NCBI GenBank assembly: GCA_013054445.1
Contig: JAAMPI010001815.1
Span: 1 to 10,292, forward strand
DNA: 10,292 nucleotides
Direction: 5' to 3'
From: Cudoniella acicularis
Taxonomy: Eukaryota > Ascomycota > Leotiomycetes > Helotiales > Helotiaceae
Shown here: in pieces, positions 1 through 7,193 of the stretch
Position numbering within the stretch: position 1 is the first letter of the stretch
How the letters are laid out: the number at the start of each line of letters is the position of its first letter
Position numbers and translations under genes: made by a program
Notes under the pieces: generated by a model
What the model was told of the DNA's origin: nothing
Seen by the model: the letters and a program-made list of their open reading frames with translations, nothing else
Databases searched by the model: none

Positions 1-1920
1 CAAAACAACCGTAGCATAAGTCCCCGCAACTGTCAAAAAGCACCCCAATAAAAACATCCCCCAATGCGCCCAATACAACCCCTTTCTTCCCACCATGCCA
101 CCTTGGCCCTCACCCTCCCCCTTACTAAACCCCGGGTGATCATACAACCACATATACGCGGGGAGAATCAGTGCTAAGGGAGCGAAACAGATGCTGCCTG
201 TGAGAGCGAGGAGGTAGTTGAAGATGGGGATAGCTTCGGCAAGGATGAAGGAGAGGAAGGCGAAGCCGAAGGTGCAAGAGAGCCAGGTTGCCCAGTGCAC
301 GAAGGTGTTGGCTTGCAGGTGCTTGGAGTTGCGGAGGATGCGTACGAAGACGTATTTTGAGGCGACGTGGAGGTAGATTACTGCGGAGGCGATGAGGCCG
401 ATCATGCCGATTCCGTAGGCTACCATCTTAACGGTTTGGCCGGCAGACTGGAGCTTGAGTTAGCTTAATGGATAGGAAAAAGGGAGAAAAGTAGAGGATA
501 ATGGGTGGGAGTTTGGTCTTGGGTAGTGGTGGTGAAGTGATGCCGGGGGATTGTGAGGAGATGACTTCCTCACTTGAGTAGACAGAACGACTCTCCTCAC
601 ATGCTCATTTCACCACCAATCCTGCATACCACAACACCCCCTCATACCAAAACCCCAAACCCAAGAAAAATAAAAAGGAACTCACCCCCAGACTAGGACT
701 AGCAACCCACTGCCCACACCACCTATAAACAACCAACCCAAACGTCAAATACGCAGCATTCACAATCGCCGAAGACACATAAACCGCCTTGTTATAATCC
801 TTCGGGTTCTTCATCTCTGCAATAACAGGAATGAACGCACTGCTACCACTTGAAGAGATGAAGATGGTAGCTGAGGCGGACATGCCGGCTATGAAGGTCG
901 GGTGCGCAATGGCATACCAGCCGAGCTCGAAGGGGCCGGTTTGAGGGGCTGCTGCTGGGCGAGCACGGGTTGTTACTGCGATGCTGTTTTGAGTTTTTTG
1001 TGTTAGTGATTTGAGAATGATATGGGGGGGGAGAAGAAAGGGGAGACAGACACGATGATTAACACAGCTGTGAAGATCGAGAGAAATCCTGCCCATGTGA
1101 TCCACCCAATCGTATGGAATTTTCTAACACTGCCTCCAACAGCGATTGCAAGCGTGGCGATAACGCTCCACCAGACCGTGCAAGTAGCGTGGTGGGACAG
1201 AGTATTGATCCCGATAGAGATGCCGAGAATGCCAGAGCCGGTACAGAGGATATACCTTTTGAACTCGTTAAAATTTGTACCTTTGGAAGGGGAGTAATGG
1301 CATACGCAATAACGAAGAGAAAACCACAGATTTCTTTCAACCATGTTCCACCGATTACGAAGGCCATGTCTGCAATGGTGTGGCAACGTGGATGCCGGTT
1401 TCTGAAATTACCTTGGATTATCGCTCCATCTATTTTCACATGAGTTTAGTAAATGCCGTGGAGAGGAAAGGGGTGAATGTTGAAGACGAACATGTATTCA
1501 GAAGTCCCCAACCAATAACCGACAATGCTCCTCCAACGGCACCTTGAGATTCGTTAGTATTTATGCCTTAATTTTGGAGTAAGGGAGCTTACCGAGAGTA
1601 TACATAGAAGTCGGAATACTCAAAACACCCAACGCAAATTGTACTATTTTTCAATCAGCACCTCCGCCTCTTCGCAACTATTTTTGCTCCGTGAGCGACA
1701 ACAAACTTTTCAAGAAAATAACAGAAGCTCTGCACCACCCCACAGTCCGAAAATCAACCCCATCTTTCGTCTTCTTAAACACTTCGAAATTGTCATCACT
1801 CTCTGCCTGTTTCTCTGGATCTTGTGATGTGGAGTTTGGTGAAGAGCTTGTCAGAATTCCCTCCTCGACTTTTTGTTCGTCGGAGGGAAAAGAGGGAGGG
1901 CGGGAGACGGTGGTAGCCAT
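1..1920 (-). CDS. AAAP/Aa_trans-family amino-acid transporter, spliced, C-terminus cut by window edge
   Basis: Predicted plasma-membrane amino-acid permease related to the fungal neutral amino-acid (N system / Mtr-like) carriers. My exon model, read on the minus strand, is 1920-1707, 1643-1593, 1542-1492, 1429-1306, 1255-1052, 983-686 and 447-<1; it stays in frame for 463 codons. Introns are 63, 50, 62, 50, 68 and 238 nt, all GT-AG, several with CTAAC-like branch sites. The first ~55 residues are a charged cytosolic tail. The family core follows: GWCRASVIFLK (61-71), FALGVLSIP (74-82), GWGLLNTY (99-106), NFRNRHPRCHTIADMA (113-128), CTGSGILG (151-158), then RARPAAAPQTG, YRWCGQWVASPSLG and AEAIPIFNYLLAL, with about ten hydrophobic segments by eye. 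The start at 1920 has A at -3 and a clean leader. Family assignment is firm; substrate is inferred. The frame is still open at base 1, so only a short C-terminal piece should be missing. Confidence 0.93.
448..685 (-). other. Large sixth intron of the transporter gene
   Basis: This 238-nt intron runs from donor GTGAGT (685-680) to an acceptor at 449-448, with a CTAAC branch sequence just upstream (minus strand). It is about four times longer than the other five introns of the gene. It contains a perfect 10-bp inverted repeat (552-561 with 592-601, 30-nt loop). On the transcript strand the 5' half is G/T-rich and the 3' half C/A-rich. Read-through from exon 6 adds a 26-residue hydrophobic tail and then a stop at 605-607, so retention would truncate the transporter. 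Confidence 0.8.
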
Positions 1921-2084
1921 TTTTGGGTTTCGCTGGTGTGAAGTGCTCTGGAAGTGATGTGGAGGAAAGACTGAGCCTTATTCAGTGCGACGAGACTGGC
2001 AGGAAATAAATGTGCGGGGAATTCTCGTGAAAAAGGAAACAGAGAAATCCTAGAACAAAAATGAAAGGTGAAAGGTGTTTACGT

Positions 2085-2484
2085 TTATCTCTCACGCTTG
2101 TGAGTTCGTTACCAACATTCAAAACTAGAGGTTCACTCAAAACATTGGGACCGATATCAGACTATCATGATCAAGAAGAGTCATTGATCCACTTTCGTTA
2201 TCGGGCTGAAGATAAATACTAGGAGGGATAAGATTGTAGATAGAGCTGCGTTGAACTGAGTGCTATACCATGTCATATATGACTGACTGTGCGATAACTA
2301 AGCTTTCATAGGGTCGTGGTCCTGGTTCCGCCGCGCGGAAGTTACCGCCAGTCTCTACGTCTCCACATGGAGTCGGACAAGACCCATTGTTCAAAGATAA
2401 TTTATCTGCAGTTGTGTGCTGCTGAATGCACTTGCATCGATATTTTGCGTTCGTGAGATAATTTTGGGTCTTTTAGGGTTATCT
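2085..2484 (-). promoter_or_regulatory. GATA-factor site cluster in the transporter promoter
   Basis: Ten matches to HGATAR lie on either strand, at 2085-2090, 2162-2167, 2198-2203, 2210-2215, 2238-2243, 2292-2297, 2395-2400, 2402-2407, 2456-2461 and 2479-2484. A further GATAAG core is at 2227-2232. By simple base-frequency reasoning one or so would be expected in 400 bp. The cluster is 165-565 bp upstream of the transporter start codon. GATA factors of the AreA/NIT2 type are known to activate nitrogen-source permeases in filamentous fungi, so nitrogen-derepressed expression is a reasonable inference. Siderophore or light GATA factors bind similar sites and are not excluded. Confidence 0.6.
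2326..2340. promoter_or_regulatory. CCG-N5-CGG everted element, possible Zn2Cys6 factor site
   Basis: The arms TTCCG (2326-2330) and CGGAA (2336-2340) are perfect inverted copies around a 5-base GC spacer. Paired CCG/CGG triplets at fixed spacing are the usual binding format of fungal Zn2Cys6 regulators. It sits inside the GATA cluster about 410 bp upstream of the transporter start, so it may carry an inducer-specific signal. A single site of this size can occur by chance. Confidence 0.35.
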
Positions 2485-2929
2485 CATAAAGTTGGGACCG
2501 TGGTTCTAGCTAGGGCTTAGCTTGTTGCGTTTGGTAATTATGACGGCGAGGCCACCAACTAGTCTCCTATGTAGAGCCAAGTGACAGCTGTCATGTGTGC
2601 TTCTTAGCCCAATAATGCGATACTACCTGAGGCGTGAAAGAATAATCGTGTCCTGGAATTGCAAGCCGACATTTAACCATTTTGACTGACTTAGCGAGCG
2701 CCCTCCAGTGTCTCTTAAAAGTGGTTTCCCAATTCGCTCCTTCCAAATGAGTAAACTTCAAATGTTCGGAAGAGAAAACTATTTTCCGGGATTATCCAAG
2801 TGTTACTGCCTTACCTAGAGTACCATTTCTATAAAAAAAAGGTGATAAACAGAAGGCTACGAGGTGATCCACTTTCCAAACTGCAAAGGAGTAACTCTTG
2901 TCACCCTCTTCTCAATCTACACATCGCAA

Positions 2930-3055
2930 ATCCGGGTCGGAAACACATCCCGCTCCTCGGCCGATCCGGGGAACAAACGAAAGCCGGCAATCAAGCATTT
3001 GCCATATCGCCACATCTAAGCGAGTTGCCCCTGAATTGCGGGCCGGCCCCCATCT
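2930..3055. promoter_or_regulatory. GC-rich island with CGG triplets and palindromes
   Basis: This is a short GC-rich patch in AT-rich surroundings. It contains the perfect palindromes TCGGCCGA (2957-2964) and GGGCCGGCCC (3040-3049), plus several more CGG/CCG triplets near 2934-2970 and 2990. That composition fits a regulatory island bound by Zn2Cys6-type factors. No adjacent start codon makes clear which gene it would serve. Confidence 0.3.
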
Positions 3056-3113
3056 TTGACATGCTATTCATCCTCCACTCTTGCAAGGCGGATTTAGCTT
3101 TACGCGTGAAGAC

Positions 3114-3343
3114 TGATAAGTTGATAGTGATAACAAAAAGGGATAATATGGTTTTGTTCTCAATCGGAAATCCGAGGGTGATAACTAGAACGATATCCAG
3201 AAATGAATTAACTTTGTAAGAGACGACTATATATTGATGTTGGGAATAAAATCATTTGCTATCGCGAGACCAAACACAATAGGAATAAAAGGCACTTGCC
3301 AGTCAAACTCACTAGCCTGAATAATTCAAAAACGTGATTATCG
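3114..3343. promoter_or_regulatory. Second GATA-site cluster
   Basis: HGATAR matches occur at 3114-3119, 3122-3127, 3128-3133, 3179-3184, 3259-3264 and 3338-3343, with another GATAA core at 3142-3146. The first three fall within 20 bases. The cluster is about 0.33 kb past the stop codon of the minus-strand small gene and 1.2 kb or more upstream of the transporter start, so it is either a distal enhancer-like element or serves an unannotated plus-strand transcript starting near 3400. Confidence 0.35.
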
Positions 3344-3411
3344 TGAGTGCAGTTGTAACGAGGCTCGAAAAGAGTATTTGGTCATTGGGATGTATTCGTT
3401 AGATCCTCCTG

Positions 3412-3427
3412 AACCAACCAACCAACC
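3412..3427 (+). repeat. (AACC)4 microsatellite
   Basis: Four perfect AACC units lie at the start of a purine-poor stretch (3412-3670) that is C/A/T-rich on the plus strand. Confidence 0.8.
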
Positions 3428-3671
3428 AAAACCAGGCTCTTGCTAACTCCCATCAAAGCACAGCAAATCCAGCCTTTCCCTGCTCAACCAGTATCTTTAC
3501 ATCTATCGTTCTACAAAACCCAAATCTCGAATCTCAATCTCAAAGTTATCTCGAAAACTCCTTCACTCCTCCCAGTTGCCCAAAAACCCATCAATCGAAC
3601 TCCTCCACCCCTTCCCAGCTTTACCAATACAACATCGCCCGGACACCAATAGACAATACCCTATCACCCAC
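3412..3671 (-). other. Probable 3' untranslated region of the small Cys-rich gene
   Basis: The minus strand downstream of the stop at 3674-3672 is G/T/A-rich with no coding signal. The plus strand is strongly pyrimidine- and C/A-rich, and a 70-codon plus frame there (3440-3652) has only a low-complexity Pro/Thr/Ser composition. A 3' UTR on the minus strand is the simplest reading; a 5' leader on the plus strand is the alternative. Confidence 0.35.
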
Positions 3672-3927
3672 TCATCGCTTTCCTTTCGCCTTCACCTTGC
3701 TAGTCTTTGGCTTTGTCACCTTCGGTTCCGCAACAGCATTTGATCCGCCGCCTCGCCCTTCCGGTATCGCACAATCCTCACAATCCTCAGCCAGACGAAT
3801 CGTTTGCCAGATGCTCTGTTCATTTTTTTTTGCATGGCTTCTGTACCATCGCAGCTCGAGGGCAATATTTTCCCAAGGCGTGTGTCACGTGCTTGCAGCC
3901 GTATTTGTGTTCGTAGAAATAGCACAT
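3672..3927 (-). CDS. Small Cys/His-rich fungal protein, interrupted by a one-base frameshift in an A9 run
   Basis: The start at 3927 has A at -3. The first 35 codons read MCYFYEHKYGCKHV... to a Cys at codon 32 followed by Lys-Lys-Lys and a TGA at 3822-3820. That Lys run is a tract of nine A's (3831-3823 on the minus strand). If one A is skipped, the frame continues through EQSIWQTIRLAEDCEDC and a Gly-rich, then Lys-rich basic tail to a TGA at 3674-3672, giving 84 residues. Cys/His positions 2, 11, 13, 22 and 32, then a late CxxC, suggest metal binding or a knuckle fold. From memory this matches a common class of unnamed short proteins in filamentous ascomycetes that begin Met-Cys-aromatic; the function is unknown. 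The minus strand has no ATG for about 290 nt upstream, as expected of a leader. The break may be an assembly error, a true mutation, slippage or a tiny intron. Confidence 0.65.
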
Positions 3928-4178
3928 CGTGACGTGTTTGTGAGAGGTGAAAACCAAGTTGCGGTTGAAATGGTGGTCAGCCGAGACTAAGATGATGACT
4001 AGCTGAGAAGCAGATCCGACGAAAAAACCCTCGATTGGCTCCTTGTAAAAGACCGTAGACTGAGAGTTCTGAAGATCGAGAAGGATGGCAGAATCGAATT
4101 TTTATCGGAGTTGCGGCTTGGAGACAATGGTTTCTTTATGGTGGTCTTTGTGATGTTTATCTCGGCGGCCACAAAGTA
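3928..4178 (-). other. Predicted 5' leader of the small Cys-rich gene
   Basis: The minus strand from the start codon up to 4221 contains no ATG. Its sequence next to the start is pyrimidine-rich (TTCTCAGC, TTTTCACCTCTCAC), as in many fungal leaders. A TATA-like element sits at the far end. Confidence 0.4.
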
Positions 4179-4191
4179 TTTATTATAAAAG
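4179..4191. promoter_or_regulatory. TATA-like element readable in both directions
   Basis: The minus strand reads TATAATAAA (4187-4179), about 250 nt upstream of the small Cys-rich gene. The plus strand reads TATAAAAG (4184-4191), followed about 15-35 nt later by a CT/CA-rich stretch that looks like a fungal transcription start region. No plus-strand gene is recognised downstream. Confidence 0.4.
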
Positions 4192-4540
4192 TCTTTGATC
4201 GCCTCACACTTACAAATACCCCATCGTCACTTTCTGTTGTACCCATTATGTGAGAAGGCAACTACCCTTCCACGCTGTCGTTTCAAGAGCCTGGCATGAT
4301 ATGTGACAGCCCAGCCTCAACGGTGAATGAAGCCATAGATCTTTAACAACGACATCTGCCGAACCTGTACAACATCTTGTTTGCTTGCAGTAACTGACCG
4401 TTGATTTGAAGATGTGTGGACTTGGGCTGAACAAGGCTTCTGTGCTACATACGAATGCGAAAATGGTTTGTTCCACGTTTCAAACAGAAAAGGAAGGCGT
4501 GAATATCTATCGTCATGAAGTTGGGAGAGACAATTAGGCA

Positions 4541-4613
4541 TCCGGGTAGCGGCTTACGTTGACTTCTGCAGGCTGGAGCCCAACACACAGCTTGATATGC
4601 GGATCTACCCGGA
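4541..4613. repeat. 9-bp inverted repeat with 55-nt spacer
   Basis: TCCGGGTAG (4541-4549) is matched exactly by CTACCCGGA (4605-4613). No flanking duplication or coding sequence lies inside, so this is not evidence of a transposon. Confidence 0.6.
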
Positions 4614-4650
4614 GCTTACTGCTTGCCTCATGTAGGGCTGAGATCAGAGC

Positions 4651-4665
4651 CAGGCAACTTGCCTG
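4651..4665. repeat. 15-bp odd palindrome
   Basis: CAGGCAA (4651-4657), a single central C, then TTGCCTG (4659-4665) form a perfect dyad. It could be a dimeric protein-binding site; the one-base loop makes an RNA hairpin unlikely. Confidence 0.6.
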
Positions 4666-4938
4666 AATTTTGAGGAGTAAGTGCGTTCGAAATCATGGGG
4701 AGCGTGAGAATGTGACTTTGTTTGAACGACAACGGAAGGTTCTCGGGACTTTGCCACTCGGGTTGTTCGAAAACTAACAAACAAATATTGTGTATTACAA
4801 CAGTCGGGCAGGCACCGTTTGGTCGGCTCATTGGGAGTTGGCGGTTATCCAAAAATCCATAGCCGCCTAATGTTGAAAAGCCAAGTTGTCATTGTCAGGT
4901 TGATGGACGAGATAGTTTCGAATCTTGAGAGTCCAGTG

Positions 4939-4959
4939 CTCCGTACTCCGTACTCCGTG
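4939..4959 (+). repeat. Three 7-bp CTCCGTA tandem units
   Basis: CTCCGTA, CTCCGTA and CTCCGTG occur head to tail. From memory, short TACTCCG/CGGAGTA tandem motifs recur between genes in filamentous ascomycetes. No role is known to me. Confidence 0.75.
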
Positions 4960-5180
4960 CTTGTACTGTAAGACTCCCGCAACTCTTCTCTGCGGCGTAC
5001 AGCTGTGGCTCAGTTTCGCGTGCTCATTTCCCAAGCCATGCAGGGGCCTCGCGTAAAGGTGGTGATTCCTGCCTTCACACCGCCAATTCAGAGGTCTGTT
5101 TGCCGGCGGTCGAATGCTGTTCGTTCCTCCCTCGCTCCCTTCTGCATCTGTGGAAGGGGAACCGTGAGAGGGGGAGGCCG

Positions 5181-6450
5181 CATATAAGAAGGCCAAGTGC
5201 GAAAAGACTAGCGTATGATGATGTGCTGGCACCACGATGCGACCTTTAAAAGAGAAGAGGTTGGGCCAGTCTGGAGAGACGACGTTGGCATAACCGTGGA
5301 CCCCGGAGCGGAAGGCCTTCTGCCAGCGTTCGGCCAGCGTTCTGGCAGAGCTCTTCAGGGCTGCCATTGGGCGGCCAGCGTTCGAGAATGATGGGATCGA
5401 GCAGGCGGGCGTGGCGTGGGCAGCCAGTCAGCGTGGTGAAGCCCGATTTAGCCCTCCGCCTGCAGACGCAGCCGCAGCAGTCGGCCATTTTCCATCCCAA
5501 ACCGTCTTTTCTTGTATCAAAACCTCCAGCTCATGCGAGCGCAGCGCAGACGATGGAGTTGCGGCCAGGAGTCGGGGTCGAGCAGAAGGTGATCGGGAGC
5601 AGAGGAGAGCGGCGCTGAGCTCGTCGAGGCCCGTCTTCGAGCCTTGGCTGGCTCTAGTGGCCCCAGCCAGCAGAGGAACCGAGGCAGCCAGGCCGCCACA
5701 GCACTGGCTCTCCAGTCTCCGCCGGTCTGCGCTGAGGTGCTGTCTCGTCCTGCGCTGCGTGCCACGTAGCAGACAGCATCAACACGCCAATGCAGCTACC
5801 ACGATCGTACATTCGCTGTGCATCACCGTCAAGTCGCTGCAGCGGGGCGTAGAAAATCAAGTGGTTAGACGGGTGCTAGTGATATTTAGAAGTTCCCCTT
5901 TCTGTCTGTTCGCTCGAACTTGCATCTTCTCGCTGCTCGTCGTGCTGCATTGCGTCTGTACCTCGGAAAAATCTTCTCTCCAGACGCGTCGACCGTCAAC
6001 ACACTCGTTCAGTGAGGGCTCAGCAACCCCTCTGAGCGCTGCATTTCACGCGCATTCTGGTCGCGTAGTAGCCTTCTTCTATTCTTTTTGCGCGTTGGAA
6101 ACTCAATTGGCGACTGGCCGGCAGCAGAGGCCTTCTTGGCGATTTATTCGATCTTCCTCCGGGCTCTGACCGCCTCGTGCAAAAACACCCTGTCTCAGGT
6201 GCAATTGCGCCGTTTGGAGAAGTCGAAATGCTTTGCGCGCAGTCCGGTCCATCGTTTGAAGGAATAAAGGGCTCACGGCGACTGTCTTGTTGAATCAGAG
6301 TGGCCACAGCCGCCAATTTCTCGCCATTGGCTCTCGCTCTCTGAATTTCGCGCCTGCGACATCTGCCTGTAATATAGTGGTCAGTGAACCTCGTCTGGAC
6401 GACGGAAAGTCTGTCATCATACCCAATGACGTCCCCAGAGGGAAATAAGA
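5181..6450. other. GC-rich intergenic block with unconvincing open frames
   Basis: This stretch is visibly richer in G+C than the rest. Low stop-codon frequency leaves long frames on both strands: plus 5411-6169, and minus 5246-5500, 5517-5765 and 6020-6724. The two longest begin at GTG or TTG and are rich in Arg, Ser, Ala and Cys, as random GC-rich sequence would be. The minus frame has an internal ATG at 5488 giving an 80-residue Cys-containing peptide. I recognise no domain in any of them and call no gene. The block may be upstream regulatory DNA of the plus-strand 14-3-3-like gene. Confidence 0.4.
5322..5383 (+). repeat. Three copies of GCCAGCGTTC
   Basis: Exact 10-base copies lie at 5322-5331, 5333-5342 and 5374-5383, the first two separated by one base. 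They overlap an 8-bp inverted repeat, TCTGCCAG (5319-5326) with CTGGCAGA (5342-5349), and adjoin the palindrome GAAGGCCTTC (5311-5320). Confidence 0.75.
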
Positions 6451-6602
6451 TGGAGCTCTTTCTAACGAATACTAGTAATCTTGGACTAACGTTGCTTTCG
6501 TCTGGTGGGGTCGACGGCACCACCCCCGGCTTGGGATTTTTGGACAGATATAATTCGACCGGATACCTCTGTAACGTCCGAACTTGGGGATTTTGGGATT
6601 GG
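6313..6602 (+). promoter_or_regulatory. Promoter elements upstream of the 14-3-3-like gene: CCAAT boxes and a CRE-like site
   Basis: CCAAT pentamers lie at 6313-6317 and 6423-6427, with reverse copies (ATTGG) at 6326-6330 and 6598-6602. A TGACGTC CRE-like motif (6427-6433) shares its first T with the 6423 CCAAT box. Upstream of an AUG-free leader this fits a promoter using the fungal CCAAT-binding HAP complex and a bZIP factor. Binding is inferred. Confidence 0.4.
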
Positions 6603-6633
6603 CCAGGGCAGTGGGTGGATTGGGGAGCTTGGG
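6586..6633 (+). other. G-quadruplex motif near the start of the leader
   Basis: GGG (6606-6608), GGG (6613-6615), GGGG (6622-6625) and GGG (6631-6633) are separated by loops of 4, 6 and 5 bases, meeting the usual G3+N1-7 rule. Further G tracts at 6586-6589 and 6595-6597 extend it. The G-rich strand is the predicted transcript strand. Confidence 0.6.
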
Positions 6634-7120
6634 AGGAAGCAGGAGGTTGGTAGAGGATCTTGTCAGCTGCGATTTCAACAACAGCAACTTTTCGATATAA
6701 TAACGATTGCCACCGACTTAACAACTACTTGGCAACTACTTATCGACCACAACACTAGGACTCAAACTATTCCGCCTATACATTCAGAGTCATCATCGAT
6801 TATTCAGTACAGAAGCACTCACTCTCCGACTTTTCTGAATAACAGCAATTTTCAAAAAGATTCCAATTCCTTTGCCATTGGTCCTCGGCCTGGTATCAAC
6901 TTACTGCGGCAGCACTTGATCACCCTTGGAAGAACAGACGGAGCAACATATCGAGGCATTGGTTATCAAGGCAATCAAACCTCAACTCTTGGAGACTTTT
7001 GGACGACAACACCAAGATTCACTTGCTATATTTACTGCCAGGTATTGAGGCCCCAAGGCATCGAGGCACCAACTTTGTCCTGTTCATCAGTGTATACTAT
7101 AGATCTTTTTCACTTTTTTT

Positions 7121-7193
7121 GTAAGAATTTCCTTCGAATCCCACCATCACCCGCTTGCCATTCCCAATTGACCGCAGCACTAACGTCATGTAG
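7121..7193 (+). other. Predicted leader intron
   Basis: Donor GTAAGA (7121), branch CACTAAC (about 7178-7184) and acceptor ATGTAG ending at 7193 define a typical 73-nt fungal intron. Removing it deletes the only upstream ATG. A second possible donor, CAG/GTATTG at 7042, would give a 152-nt intron. Confidence 0.6.

Larger units (their letters stand above)
2485..3411. other. Intergenic stretch, no gene seen
   Basis: No frame here has a recognisable domain or a plausible spliced model on either strand. The one longer open plus frame, from 2800 to 3219, begins at GTG, has no internal support and gives an unremarkable composition. The stretch carries the GC-rich island and the second GATA cluster listed separately; the rest is AT-rich spacer. 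Confidence 0.5.
4240..5180. other. Intergenic stretch, no gene recognised
   Basis: Frames of 70-166 codons exist on the minus strand, but none has a domain, a plausible composition or convincing splice joins. A short plus-strand frame beginning MCGLGLNKASV near 4413 has 40-odd codons and no support. The stretch contains the inverted repeat, palindrome and tandem repeat listed separately. Confidence 0.45.

Noticed and set aside
1022..1547. Plus-strand frames over the transporter
   Set aside because: Shadows of the minus-strand exons, which carry the conserved family motifs and consistent splice phases.
2800..3219. 139-codon plus-strand frame
   Set aside because: GTG start, no domain, and the frame runs across the GATA cluster and GC island.
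3716..3925. 69-codon minus-strand frame in the small Cys-rich gene
   Set aside because: Only the wrong-phase shadow of the two real half-frames on either side of the A9 run.
4541..4613. Possible transposon terminal repeats
   Set aside because: The arms are only 9 bp, with no target duplication and no coding content.
5411..6169. 252-codon plus-strand frame
   Set aside because: It starts at GTG and is rich in Arg/Ser/Ala/Cys without motifs, as expected for random GC-rich sequence.
6020..6724. 234-codon minus-strand frame
   Set aside because: It starts at TTG and no domain is recognised. It overlaps the plus-strand promoter and lies in stop-poor GC-rich DNA.
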